NCBI RefSeq assembly: GCF_020410745.1
Contig: NZ_CP084528.1
Location: 2,480,001-2,544,000, forward strand
Origin: Kaistella polysaccharea
Lineage (GTDB): Bacteria; Bacteroidota; Bacteroidia; Flavobacteriales; Weeksellaceae
Length of the DNA: 64,000 nucleotides
Reading direction: 5' to 3'
The notes below the pieces were generated by a model. The model was not told where the DNA came from. It saw only the letters and a program-made list of their open reading frames with translations, and ran no database searches. Shown here piece by piece: positions 52,181 through 60,835 of the stretch. Position numbers and translations under genes: made by a program. Every line of letters starts with the position of its first letter. The first letter of the stretch is position 1.

Positions 52181-53173
52181 ATGGAATTTTATAACAATCA
52201 TAAAGTCCTCTTCTGGACCGCCTTAGTTTTCTTTCTGTTTCTTACTTTACAGATTGCGATACTGCCGGCGTTTACCAATCAAACCGTGTATAAACCTTTG
52301 CCAGATGCGAAGCCACTTACCAAAGATGAGGCTGCAGGAAAAGCAATTTATGTAGAAAATGGGTGTATCGCCTGCCACACGCAACAGGTTCGTGAGGTAG
52401 AGATGGATAAAGTTTTCGGGTCACGGCCGAGTATTCCTGCGGATTATGCTCAAAATCATCGGATGGATGTTTGGCGTAACACTGCAAACCTATTGGGTTC
52501 CGAAAGAACTGGTCCAGATTTAACAGCGATTGGGGAAAGACAACCGAGTTCTGATTGGCATTTACTGCATTTGTATCAGCCGCGTGCTGTAGTAAAAGAA
52601 TCTATAATGCCGTCTTATTCATTTCTTTTTGAAGAAAAAGATTACTTACAAAAAGGGGATATTGAAGTAAAAGTTCCACCTGAATTTTTAAAAGACAAAT
52701 TCAAAAAAATTGTGCCGACTAGAAAAGCCCTTCAACTCGTGGCTTATTTACAGAGCTTAAAACAAACCAAATTACCTGAAGGCGTAAAACCACCAGATTT
52801 TCTCTATAAAAAAGAAATTAAGAAAACAGCAGGTGGTGGCGGAGCAGCAGATTTACCAGATGGTGGAGAACTCTACACCGCGAATTGCGCCAGCTGCCAC
52901 CAGGCAAGTGGAGAAGGTTTACCAGGAGCATTCCCACCTTTGAAAGGGAGTCCAATTGTGGCGAGTGACGATATTGATGTATATGTGAATATCATCATGG
53001 GAGGTTACACTGGAAGACCTGGTTATGGGCCAATGCCGGCGGTGGGAAAAAATGCAAACTTCACCGCTGAAATTGTAACTGCAATCATGAATCACGAACG
53101 GTCATCTTGGGGAAATAATGCCAAACCAGTCAAACTGGAAGATGTAAAAGCAGTGATGGATAAAATTAAATAA
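52181..53173 (+). CDS. CcoO-like diheme cytochrome c with CcoP-like second domain
   Basis: A 330-residue protein with one N-terminal helix (about 9-29). The first cytochrome has CIACH (C62 to H66), then GSERTGPDLTAIGER and the Met ligand in SIMPSYSFLF, which are CcoO marks. The second has CASCH (C236 to H240) with the Met of YGPMPAVG near 284, a CcoP-like monoheme domain. Thus CcoO and a cytochrome c are fused. It lies 10 bp after ccoN and would shuttle electrons to it from the periplasm. Confidence 0.88.
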   Translation: MEFYNNHKVLFWTALVFFLFLTLQIAILPAFTNQTVYKPLPDAKPLTKDEAAGKAIYVENGCIACHTQQVREVEMDKVFGSRPSIPADYAQNHRMDVWRNTANLLGSERTGPDLTAIGERQPSSDWHLLHLYQPRAVVKESIMPSYSFLFEEKDYLQKGDIEVKVPPEFLKDKFKKIVPTRKALQLVAYLQSLKQTKLPEGVKPPDFLYKKEIKKTAGGGGAADLPDGGELYTANCASCHQASGEGLPGAFPPLKGSPIVASDDIDVYVNIIMGGYTGRPGYGPMPAVGKNANFTAEIVTAIMNHERSSWGNNAKPVKLEDVKAVMDKIK

Positions 53174-53207
53174 AGAGGTCACCGGACAATTTATAAAATA
53201 TATTGAT

Positions 53208-53468
53208 ATGAAAAATTTTAAAAATACCGCAATTATTTTCTTTCTCTTTGCTATGAATTTTGCCTTCGCTTGTGAGGCCTGCAAATTACAGCAACCTGCT
53301 GTTACGAGAGATTTCACGCATGGCGTTGGTCCTCGTGGGCAATTTGACTGGATAATTGTCGCGGTGATTGCCGTAATCACAGTTTATACATTAATTTATT
53401 CCGTTAAATATTTGGTGAAACCAGGGGAGACGGAAAAAGATCATGTTAAAAATTCTATTTTAAATTAA
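53208..53468 (+). CDS. Small membrane protein of the cbb3 cluster
   Basis: An 86-residue protein with a signal-like N-terminus and a CxxC in CEACK at about residue 23, then a helix at about 45-66. The short size and place suggest a CcoQ-like or assembly role, but CcoQ is not a sequence match that I can show. It has no CxxCH, so it does not hold heme c. It follows the CcoO-like gene by 34 bp. Confidence 0.72.
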   Translation: MKNFKNTAIIFFLFAMNFAFACEACKLQQPAVTRDFTHGVGPRGQFDWIIVAVIAVITVYTLIYSVKYLVKPGETEKDHVKNSILN

Positions 53469-53485
53469 CTTCTAAAAAAGTAAAG

Positions 53486-53905
53486 ATGACTAAAGATAAA
53501 AGTTCTGTTTTTCTCTTCCTTGATGATGAAGTTACGCCTTTGGCAGAGCTTGAAACACCCATTGTTTTTGATTTCGATACATCGAAACTTACTGATGGTG
53601 AGCACATTTTGAAAATAATCAGTAAATCTACACTAGGCAGAGAAGGTATACGGAAAATACAGTTTACTGTAAAAAACGGACCTTCCATAAGTGTGGAAGG
53701 ATTGAAAGAAAATGATATTGTAGATGGCGTTTTACCGTTGATGATTAACGCCTATGACAAAGGCAATCAGAAGAGTTTTGTGATCGAAGGAAGCGAAACT
53801 CCACAGACCATTCCCGTTTGGATCTGGATTATTATCATCTTGTTCGCGGGCTGGGCCGCATATTATGGCATTACTTACTTTTATAAGTTACCTGGAATAA
53901 TGTAA
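53486..53905 (+). CDS. Membrane-anchored protein of the cbb3 cluster, function unknown
   Basis: A 139-residue protein. Residues 1-110 are soluble (VFLFLDDEVTPLAELETPIV, Ig-like or cytochrome-assembly-like strands), with one C-terminal helix at about 112-132. It starts 17 bp after the small CEACK protein and ends just before a terminator, so it closes the operon. I do not recognise the family; an assembly or stabilising role is an inference from position only. Confidence 0.72.
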   Translation: MTKDKSSVFLFLDDEVTPLAELETPIVFDFDTSKLTDGEHILKIISKSTLGREGIRKIQFTVKNGPSISVEGLKENDIVDGVLPLMINAYDKGNQKSFVIEGSETPQTIPVWIWIIIILFAGWAAYYGITYFYKLPGIM

Positions 53906-53922
53906 TATTTAGGGTCTTAAAT

Positions 53923-53957
53923 AAAAAGCGGTTTTAATAATTTGAAACCGCTTTTGT
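53923..53957. terminator. Bidirectional terminator after the cbb3 operon
   Basis: AAAAGCGGTTT pairs with GAAACCGCTTTT across an AT-rich loop; it also lies before the end of the minus-strand gene at 53968. Confidence 0.85.
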
Positions 53958-53967
53958 TATTTTATTT

Positions 53968-54264
53968 CTAGGCAAGAAACTCAATTTCTTTGTCCTTGAA
54001 ATCGCTGTTCTCCACCAATTCCTGCATACTTGCCATAATTTTCTTTCGGAGTTTTGCCAAATTTCTAATGTTATCGTCTTCACTATAATCGAAAATACTG
54101 TCTTCAAAAGAAAACGTATCGCCCTCTTTAAACTCAATTTTATTATCCTTGAATTCTTTAAGGAGCATTAAATTAGTCATCGTTTCCAAAATATCATATT
54201 CTGTTTTGGCTAATTTCTTCAGTGATTTTAAAACCTGTTTTTTATATTTCTTTTTAGTTTTCAT
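53968..54264 (-). CDS. Small charged protein of unknown function
   Basis: A 98-residue basic-acidic protein (starts MKTKKKYKKQVLKSLKKLAK). It is helical with no membrane segment or motif that I recognise. It converges on the cbb3 cluster terminator and is divergent from the sigma gene. Codon use and an ATG with a plausible spacer support it, but it is short and could be wrong. Confidence 0.6.
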   Translation of the reverse strand: MKTKKKYKKQVLKSLKKLAKTEYDILETMTNLMLLKEFKDNKIEFKEGDTFSFEDSIFDYSEDDNIRNLAKLRKKIMASMQELVENSDFKDKEIEFLA

Positions 54265-54356
54265 ATGTTGGGTCTATTATCGTGCAAGGTAAGATTTTAT
54301 AATAAAATTTCAAATCAATTTCAGAACAATTCATCATCAGGATTTTTACAATTTGC

Positions 54357-54364
54357 TATCTTTG
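54357..54364 (+). promoter_or_regulatory. -7 element of the second ECF sigma gene
   Basis: TATCTTTG, 8 bp before the ATG at 54373, so the transcript has a very short leader. It shows that the frame extending upstream to 54265 is not the true start. Confidence 0.5.
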
Positions 54365-54372
54365 TTCTCTGC

Positions 54373-54930
54373 ATGAAAAATAAAGATCTCTTTACACTCA
54401 TTTCTTTCGCGGCCAATAAAAACCAGAAAGCACAAACCCAGTTAATTAATTTATTTTGGGTAGATGTTTTTAGTTTTGTGATGAAAAAAGTTCAGGATGA
54501 GCATGTTGCAGATGAAATTACGGTTTCAGTTTTTTCTAAAGTACTATCAAAACTTGATTTGTACGATCCTAATTTTCAGTTTAAAACCTGGATTTTAACC
54601 ATCGCTCAAAACACAATTATCGACTATTGGCGTAAGAAATTCCGGGAAAACGAAGATTCTACCGATAATTTCGAAGGATTTAAAAATCAACTCGCGTTAT
54701 CACCAGAGGAATTATTAATTTCCGAAGAAGATCAAAAACAGATTTTGGCAACCATCAAAAGTTTAGATGTTAACTATCAGGATATTATACAGCTGCGTTT
54801 CTTTGAAGAAAAAAGCATAAAAGAAATTGCAGAAGAATTAAATATCACGGTGGCCAACACTAAAATTAGAATTATGCGGGCAAAAAAATTGCTGGCTGCG
54901 CTGCTGAAAAATAATTCTTTTGAAGAATAG
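54373..54930 (+). CDS. ECF-type sigma factor
   Basis: A 185-residue sigma factor. Region 2 has ADEITVSVFSKVLSKLDLYD and FKTWILTIAQNTIIDYWRKK; region 4 has EEKSIKEIAEELNITVANTK and IRIMRAKKLLAALL. The in-frame stretch back to 54265 lacks sigma features and crosses the -7 element, so ATG 54373 is chosen. No anti-sigma gene is adjacent. lipA follows by 48 bp with its own -7 element. Confidence 0.92.
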   Translation: MKNKDLFTLISFAANKNQKAQTQLINLFWVDVFSFVMKKVQDEHVADEITVSVFSKVLSKLDLYDPNFQFKTWILTIAQNTIIDYWRKKFRENEDSTDNFEGFKNQLALSPEELLISEEDQKQILATIKSLDVNYQDIIQLRFFEEKSIKEIAEELNITVANTKIRIMRAKKLLAALLKNNSFEE

Positions 54931-54952
54931 AACGAGACAATTTCTTAATTCG

Positions 54953-54960
54953 TAAATTTG
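54953..54960 (+). promoter_or_regulatory. -7 element of lipA
   Basis: TAAATTTG, 18 bp before the ATG at 54979. It overlaps the upstream in-frame TTG at 54958, which rules that start out. Confidence 0.5.
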
Positions 54961-54978
54961 CTTTTTACATTTCTAAAA

Positions 54979-55845
54979 ATGATTGAAACTCCAACAGATA
55001 CTACCACTCAAAAGCCAAAATGGATTCGTGTAAAACTTCCTACGGGAAAAAATTACCGTGAACTCCGAACGTTGGTTGATAAATATAAACTCAACACCAT
55101 TTGCCAAAGCGGGAGTTGCCCAAATATGGGTGAATGCTGGGGTGAAGGAACCGCCACCTTTATGATTCTCGGAAACATCTGTACGAGAAGCTGTGGGTTT
55201 TGTGGCGTAAAAACAGGCAAGCCTTTAGATGTTAATTGGGAAGAACCAGAGAAAGTTGCGCGTTCGATCAAATTAATGAAAATTAAACATGCTGTATTAA
55301 CTTCGGTTGATCGTGATGATTTGAAAGATATGGGCTCAATCCTTTGGGCAGAAACGGTACATGCTGTACGCAGAATCTCTCCTGGAACAACAATGGAAAC
55401 ATTAATCCCAGATTTTCAGGGAATTACAAAACATATTGACCGCTTGATAGAAGTTCATCCAGAAGTGATTTCCCACAATATGGAAACCGTGAAAAGACTG
55501 ACGAGAGAAGTACGTATTCAGGCAAAATATGAAAGAAGTCTGGAAGTTCTTTCCTACTTAAAATCCGCTGGACAAAACCGCACAAAAACCGGATTGATGT
55601 TGGGATTAGGGGAAGAGACTTCGGAAGTTTTTCAAACGATTGAAGATATCAGAAATGCAAACGTAGATGTCATTACAATTGGTCAATATTTACAGCCAAC
55701 CAAAAAGCATTTACCCGTGAAAAAATTTGTTACTCCTGAGGAATTTACCGCATTTGGTGACTTCGCCAGAAGCTTAGGTTTTCGACATGTAGAGAGTTCG
55801 CCTTTGGTGAGAAGCTCTTACCATGCAGAAAAACATATTCATTAA
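54979..55845 (+). CDS. lipA: Lipoyl synthase
   Basis: A 288-residue radical-SAM enzyme that inserts two sulfurs into octanoyl-lipoyl domains. The auxiliary cluster motif CQSGSCPNMGEC (C-x4-C-x5-C) and the radical-SAM motif CTRSCGFC (C-x3-C-x2-C) are both visible, and the C-terminal RSSYHAEKH holds the serine ligand. Length and motifs match the family. It has its own promoter and a terminator. Confidence 0.97.
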   Translation: MIETPTDTTTQKPKWIRVKLPTGKNYRELRTLVDKYKLNTICQSGSCPNMGECWGEGTATFMILGNICTRSCGFCGVKTGKPLDVNWEEPEKVARSIKLMKIKHAVLTSVDRDDLKDMGSILWAETVHAVRRISPGTTMETLIPDFQGITKHIDRLIEVHPEVISHNMETVKRLTREVRIQAKYERSLEVLSYLKSAGQNRTKTGLMLGLGEETSEVFQTIEDIRNANVDVITIGQYLQPTKKHLPVKKFVTPEEFTAFGDFARSLGFRHVESSPLVRSSYHAEKHIH

Positions 55846-55868
55846 ATTAGAAAATGAACATTACAATT

Positions 55869-55897
55869 AAACGCAGCCGTAGGTTGCGTTTTTTTAT
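55869..55897 (+). terminator. Intrinsic terminator after lipA
   Basis: AAACGCA pairs with TGCGTTT around GCCGTAGGT, then T-run. Confidence 0.82.
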
Positions 55898-55946
55898 AAT
55901 CGTTGAAAGAAATTCTTATCTTTAAAAATAATTTAAATTTTACGCC

Positions 55947-56786
55947 ATGAAAATTATCAGTATAGCACTTCTTTCTTGTTCACTTCTTTTTGCTTTTTCC
56001 TGTCAGGAAGAAAAAAAGACAGACGATATCAGCAATTTAAAATCTGTAAAATCAACTTCTGGAAAAATGACAACGGAAGAAGTAAGTTATGATATCGATG
56101 GCAAAAACTTTAAGTCATTTGTTGCTTATACAGGTGCCGCCGATGAAGTAAAACCAGTCGTAATGGTATTGCCAGAATGGTGGGGAGTTACAGATTATGT
56201 GAAAGATCGCGCGAAGAAACTAGCTGAACTGGGATATTTTGCAATGGTTGTTGATTACTATGGTGAGGGAAAAACCGTTGATAACCCCGAACAAGCTACA
56301 AAACTCGCCGAACCCTTCTACAAAATTCCAATTAATGCGAAATTGATGTTCGACAAAGCGAAAGCGCAGCTTCTAAAATTTCCCAATGCCAATTATGAAA
56401 AAATTGCGGCCATTGGGTATTGTTTCGGTGGTGCACAAGCTTTAAATATGGCACGTCAGGAAGATGAATTGAAGGGCGTAGTTTCTTTCCACGGAAACTT
56501 AATGACTGGGATAAAACCAAAAAATAACGATGTTAAAATTTTAGTTTGTAATGGTGAAGCAGACACTTATGTTCCGGCGGAGGAAATTGCAGCCTTTAAA
56601 AAGCAAATGGATTCTGCGAAAATAGATTATAAGTTTATTAATTATTCGAACGCCCTGCATTCTTTTACAAATCCTGCGTCGACGGAAATCGGTAAAAAAT
56701 ATGACATGAAAGTGGCGTACAATAAGGAAGCAGATGAAAAATCATGGAACGAAATGAAGGTTTTTCTTGAAGATATTTTTAAGTAA
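55947..56786 (+). CDS. Lipoprotein dienelactone-hydrolase-family protein
   Basis: A 279-residue alpha/beta hydrolase with a lipoprotein signal ending FAFSC (Cys19). The nucleophile elbow is GYCFGGAQ (a cysteine nucleophile as in dienelactone hydrolase), the acid is in CNGEADTYVP and the His in NALHSFTNP. True dienelactone hydrolases are cytoplasmic; here an envelope-anchored form suggests another ester substrate. It stands between two terminators. Confidence 0.9.
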   Translation: MKIISIALLSCSLLFAFSCQEEKKTDDISNLKSVKSTSGKMTTEEVSYDIDGKNFKSFVAYTGAADEVKPVVMVLPEWWGVTDYVKDRAKKLAELGYFAMVVDYYGEGKTVDNPEQATKLAEPFYKIPINAKLMFDKAKAQLLKFPNANYEKIAAIGYCFGGAQALNMARQEDELKGVVSFHGNLMTGIKPKNNDVKILVCNGEADTYVPAEEIAAFKKQMDSAKIDYKFINYSNALHSFTNPASTEIGKKYDMKVAYNKEADEKSWNEMKVFLEDIFK

Positions 56787-56805
56787 ATCAAAAACTGTTT
56801 TAACA

Positions 56806-56840
56806 AAAAATTCCCTCTCAATATTGAAAGGGAATTTTTG
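56806..56840. terminator. Bidirectional terminator
   Basis: AAAAATTCCCT pairs with AGGGAATTTTT around an AT-rich loop, between the hydrolase gene and the converging Dps gene. Confidence 0.85.
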
Positions 56841-56854
56841 TATTTTGGAATGAA

Positions 56855-57331
56855 TTAATCTTTTAAATATTTTCTAAGTTTCCAGGCCATTTTTTCGTGT
56901 TTCTGCATCAATCCGTTAAGGAAGTCAGAGGTACCTGCATCTTTATAATCTTCTTCACATTTATCTAAATCATCACGCAAAGATTTTACAATTGCTTCAT
57001 GATCGGTAACCAATTCTTTCAACATTCCTTGAGTATCAGGAACTTTACCAGGAGTTTCTTTCAGTTGTGATTCTTTTGCAAATTCACTAGTTGTTCCAAT
57101 TGCAATTCCGCCCAAAGTACTTATTCTTTCCGCCACAGCATCAACTGCTTCTGCAACTGCATCGTATTGATCTTCAAACAACAGATGCAATTCCATAAAA
57201 TTGTCACCTGACAAATTCCAGTGGAATTTTCTCAGTTTGATGTAAAGTACGTTGCCATCGGCTAAGACTTTATTTAAAATTTTGTGAACTTCTGTTAAGT
57301 TTTTTTTCGTAATTCCTAAATCTGGTGTCAT
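56855..57331 (-). CDS. Dps-like ferritin-family DNA protection protein
   Basis: A 158-residue ferritin-like protein with Dps marks: KFHWNLSGDNFMELHLLFED and YDAVAEAVDAVAERISTLGG, which contain the ferroxidase His, Asp and Glu residues at the dimer interface. It would store iron and detoxify peroxide. It follows the PPOX-like gene by 23 bp on the same strand, so the two form a stress operon. Confidence 0.93.
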   Translation of the reverse strand: MTPDLGITKKNLTEVHKILNKVLADGNVLYIKLRKFHWNLSGDNFMELHLLFEDQYDAVAEAVDAVAERISTLGGIAIGTTSEFAKESQLKETPGKVPDTQGMLKELVTDHEAIVKSLRDDLDKCEEDYKDAGTSDFLNGLMQKHEKMAWKLRKYLKD

Positions 57332-57354
57332 TTTTTTAAAATTTTAAATTATTA

Positions 57355-57861
57355 TTAAACGTGTAAATTTCCTTCTCTTCCGTCATCATTATCAGACTTT
57401 GTTCCTGTAATCGCAGCAATTGCGAAATGTAACATCGATACAAATTTTCCTACTTTAGGTTCCCAGTAGTAAGTTTCATCTGGTGTTACTCGAATCACCG
57501 AAACGTCTGGATCTTCTTTACCATCAAACCAGGCATTTGCCATGGGAGTCCATTTATCTTCGATGGTATTTTGGTCTTGGTAGATAAATGCTTTCCCTAA
57601 AATGGAGAGGTATTCAGAATTTTCATTATTCATAAAATAAAGCTGAACGCGGTTGTCTTCCTTAATTTCAAAATTCTTATGACTTTGGTCACTGCTTAAA
57701 AACCATAGATTACCTTCGTCATCGCATTCTTTTAAACTCATCGGCCTTGATGCGTTTGGTATAGAATCTAAATCGGTACAGAACATACATGTTCTTGCAC
57801 TTTCAGAAAGTTTTTTTAGTGTTTCAAGAGCTTCTTTTTGAGTTAAATTTTCTGTAGACAT
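57355..57861 (-). CDS. Pyridoxamine 5'-phosphate oxidase-related general stress protein
   Basis: A 168-residue flavin-split-barrel protein: ARTCMFCTDLDSIPNASRPM near the start, GNLWFLSSDQSHKNFEIKED and VQLYFMNNENSEYLSILGKA match the general-stress GS26-like group. FMN binding is likely, enzymatic activity unknown. It starts the two-gene unit with the Dps-like gene. The 269 bp upstream to 58130 hold no gene. Confidence 0.9.
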   Translation of the reverse strand: MSTENLTQKEALETLKKLSESARTCMFCTDLDSIPNASRPMSLKECDDEGNLWFLSSDQSHKNFEIKEDNRVQLYFMNNENSEYLSILGKAFIYQDQNTIEDKWTPMANAWFDGKEDPDVSVIRVTPDETYYWEPKVGKFVSMLHFAIAAITGTKSDNDDGREGNLHV

Positions 57862-58130
57862 CTATTTATCGTTTTAATGTTAATATTCAATCATCAATTT
57901 AACAATGATTTTTACAGCGTTTGGTATTCAAATATTAAACCATCATACTTATATATTGCGGGACAAAGGTTAAACTTTTCATAAATAGTGATCTTTAGAA
58001 TTCTTAGATTTGAAAGCACTTTAAGTTGTGTCTATCGGCTTAATATTTGTTGCCTATGTTCAATGAAACATAGAAACATAGATTCATTATAAACCAGAAT
58101 TACAGTTGATTAATCATTAAAACAAGTGAT

Positions 58131-58673
58131 ATGAAAAATTTAAAAAAAATAGCAATTCCAGTTGCAGTCACAATTTTAGGAATTGGGTTATTAAGTTCGT
58201 GTTCTGTCGGAATTCCAGAAGGTGCTGCGGCAGTTCAAAACTTTAAAGCAGATAAATATTTAGGTAAATGGTATGAGATTGCGCGTTTTGATTACCGTTT
58301 TGAAAAAAACCTAAAAAACGTAACCGCGACTTATTCCCAAAAGGATAATGGAAATATTAAAGTGGAAAATCGAGGGTATAATTACGTGAAAAATAAGTGG
58401 AGTGAAAGTACGGGAGAAGCAAAATTTGTAGGAAATGAAAATGTTGGGCGTTTGAAAGTTTCTTTTTTTAAACCAATTTGGGCGGGTTACAATGTCATCG
58501 ATATTGATGAGGATTACAAATATGCTTTGGTCGCTGGTAATAATTTAGATTATTTATGGATTATGTCGCGTGAGAAAACAATTCCTGAGTCTTATAAACA
58601 AAGATTTATTGAAAAAGCAAAAAAAATAGGCTTCAATACAGAAAACTTGATTTGGGTAGAACACGATAATTAA
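58131..58673 (+). CDS. Blc-like lipocalin lipoprotein
   Basis: A 180-residue lipocalin with a lipoprotein signal ending LLSSC (Cys25). The conserved GKWYEIARFD (about residue 45-54) and VENRGYNYVKNKW, then the ending lipocalin helix, match the bacterial outer-membrane lipocalin Blc. It may bind fatty acids or lysophospholipids. It is a single gene. Confidence 0.92.
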   Translation: MKNLKKIAIPVAVTILGIGLLSSCSVGIPEGAAAVQNFKADKYLGKWYEIARFDYRFEKNLKNVTATYSQKDNGNIKVENRGYNYVKNKWSESTGEAKFVGNENVGRLKVSFFKPIWAGYNVIDIDEDYKYALVAGNNLDYLWIMSREKTIPESYKQRFIEKAKKIGFNTENLIWVEHDN

Positions 58674-58762
58674 ATTCTTTCTAATTATTTTTTTAAAGAT
58701 CGTACTGGATTTTACGCACGCGTTGCCGTAGAATTCCGTATTTTTATATTTTAAAATCTTGT

Positions 58763-60016
58763 ATGAAAGCAGTACTCATTACCATCGGTGACGAAATTCT
58801 CTCGGGCAATACCGTTGATACCAATTCTAATTTTATAGCGACGGAACTCAAGAAAATTGGAATTCCCGTCGTTCAGATATTTACCATTTCAGATGAAATT
58901 AATTCTATAAAAAAAACTTTAAAATCGGCTTTTGACCTTGCAGATTTGGTGATCACAACGGGTGGTTTAGGTCCTACAAAAGATGATAAAACGAAAACTG
59001 CTTTCAAAGAATTCTTTAACGACGAAATAATTCTAGATCCTGCCACTTTCGACCATCTCCGCAGATTGTTCGAGAAAAGAAATCGCGGTCATCTTTTGGA
59101 ATTGAATAAACCACAGGCAGAAGTTTTAAGAAAAGCGTTCATTTTTCAAAATGAAAATGGAAGTGCCCCTTGTCAGATGATTCAGGAAAATGGAAAAATC
59201 GTCATTTGTCTTCCTGGAGTTCCTTTCGAAGTGAAACCTTTAATCAAAGATAAAATCATTCCCTTCCTTGCAAATAAGTTCGGTTTGAACCATATTGTTA
59301 CGCAAACTATTTCCGTCGTTGGTATTCCAGAAAGTCTGTTATCAGAACAAATTGAATCCTGGGAACTGGCTTTGCCAAAAGATATTTCGTTGTCTTATCT
59401 TCCCGTCGGAAACCGAATTAAGTTGCGTTTGACTGCGCAGGGAAAAAGTAAAGAAGAATTACAAGTCAAAATCGATACTGAAGCTCAAAAACTAAAACCA
59501 CTTATCGGCGAAAATGTTATTTCCTGGAATGGTGACCATATTCAAGAAATTTTAAAAGAAATTCTAGACGACAAAAAACTCACTGTTTCCACGACGGAAA
59601 GTTGCACCGGCGGTGAACTTTCAAGATTACTCACTTCAATATCAGGAAGTTCTACTTATTTTTCAGGAGGAATTATCGCTTATGATTACCACAAGAAAAT
59701 AGAAATATTAGGAGTTTCAGAAAAAACAATTCAAGAGAAAACAGTGGTTTCGGAAGAAGTTGCGCAGGAAATGTCGGCGGGCGCGCAAACGCTTTTTAAA
59801 ACACAGATCGCGCTTTCTACAACAGGTGTCGCCGGTCCAGATTCTGATGAATTTAATAATGAAATAGGAACTGCTTTCTATTCTATTCGTGTTAATAATT
59901 TCGAGAAAACCCGTCGTTTGAATCTTCCACACTTTGAACGGAATGATTTCGCGAATTTTGTTTCACAAAGAGTTTTACAAGACTTAGTGGAAATTTTACT
60001 CCACGAAAACTATTGA
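58763..60016 (+). CDS. cinA: CinA-family protein (nicotinamide-nucleotide amidohydrolase type)
   Basis: A 417-residue protein with both CinA domains. The N-terminal MoCF-like part has VLITIGDEILSGNTVDTNSN and ITTGGLGPTKDD; the C-terminal amidohydrolase part has VSTTESCTGGELSRLLTSIS and STTGVAGPDSDEF. Family members remove ADP-ribose pyrophosphate or deamidate NMN; both activities can coexist. Length is normal. A 174-bp gap to pdeM carries the second 22-bp repeat. Confidence 0.94.
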   Translation: MKAVLITIGDEILSGNTVDTNSNFIATELKKIGIPVVQIFTISDEINSIKKTLKSAFDLADLVITTGGLGPTKDDKTKTAFKEFFNDEIILDPATFDHLRRLFEKRNRGHLLELNKPQAEVLRKAFIFQNENGSAPCQMIQENGKIVICLPGVPFEVKPLIKDKIIPFLANKFGLNHIVTQTISVVGIPESLLSEQIESWELALPKDISLSYLPVGNRIKLRLTAQGKSKEELQVKIDTEAQKLKPLIGENVISWNGDHIQEILKEILDDKKLTVSTTESCTGGELSRLLTSISGSSTYFSGGIIAYDYHKKIEILGVSEKTIQEKTVVSEEVAQEMSAGAQTLFKTQIALSTTGVAGPDSDEFNNEIGTAFYSIRVNNFEKTRRLNLPHFERNDFANFVSQRVLQDLVEILLHENY

Positions 60017-60160
60017 TTTATTAAGCACAAATCGGAGATTCACTTGATTCCTTAAAAAAATAGAAAGGTGAAGTAAAGTCACAAAAAAATTCATTTTTCT
60101 CTCTTCCAAAAGTAATTGAAATTATTTAGCGGGTTAAAAGTTTGATTTTTTTTGAACTTC

Positions 60161-60182
60161 AACTTTTGTGACTTCTGTGGTT
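60161..60182 (+). repeat. 22-bp dispersed repeat (second copy)
   Basis: Core CTTTTGTGACTTCTGTGGTT, one change from the 14766 copy. It ends just before the end of the minus-strand pdeM gene. Confidence 0.7.
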
Positions 60183-60190
60183 TTTCAAAT

Positions 60191-60835
60191 TTAAAGTTCA
60201 AAAATAAGATCATCTGTAAACGCAATACAGTCGAAATCCTGACAAGACTGCGTATCTAATCCTGTGAATTTACTAAACGCCGGCAAAATCAACTGATTTT
60301 CTGAGATGCGGAAGCACGGCAAACGCACCGACTTTCTTTTTTCTAATTTTACAGTTACGCCCGGATGAAGATGGCCGGAAATTGAAAACTGCTTTTCCTT
60401 ATTTTCTGGAATGTGAATGAAGGTGAAAGGTTCGATGATCAGAGAATTTTCCTCAATTGAGATATCCAGATCATGTAAAAAATTTGCTCTATGAACGTCG
60501 TGATTTCCTTTAATTAAAGTAATCTTCAAACTGAGGTTTATAGTTCTCCAGGCTTCAAAAATATTGAAATCTGCATTCTTTCCCGAATGTAAGAAATCAC
60601 CCACAACAATGAGTTTTTTGGCGTCAAAATGTTGAATTAAAAAATCAAGTCTTTCCAAATCATCTTCCAGAATATCCGAGGGAACGGGAATTCCATTTTT
60701 CCGGAAATATGCCGATTTACCTAAATGCAAATCGCTGATAATTAAGGATTTGTTTTCAGTCCAGAATAAGGCACGTTGATTTGTAAAAATGAGGTTTTGG
60801 TCGTGAACTGTTTTTTCTATGGTCTGAAGGGTCAT
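60191..60835 (-). CDS. pdeM: Ligase-associated DNA damage response endonuclease PdeM
   Basis: A 214-residue calcineurin-like phosphoesterase: SDLHLGKSA, VVGDFLHSG, and KGNHD are metal-binding motifs, with SGHLHPG near the end. It overlaps the helicase gene by 4 bp (ATGA type) and closes the cluster with helicase and ligase. In this conserved neighbourhood it is a putative nuclease for DNA repair. Confidence 0.93.
   Translation of the reverse strand: MTLQTIEKTVHDQNLIFTNQRALFWTENKSLIISDLHLGKSAYFRKNGIPVPSDILEDDLERLDFLIQHFDAKKLIVVGDFLHSGKNADFNIFEAWRTINLSLKITLIKGNHDVHRANFLHDLDISIEENSLIIEPFTFIHIPENKEKQFSISGHLHPGVTVKLEKRKSVRLPCFRISENQLILPAFSKFTGLDTQSCQDFDCIAFTDDLIFEL

Noticed and set aside
50420-53173. 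Nitric oxide reductase
   Set aside because: An NO-sensing type of regulator suggested this, but the cbb3 catalytic tyrosine is present at the right spacing from the CuB His, and the second subunit carries CcoO marks.
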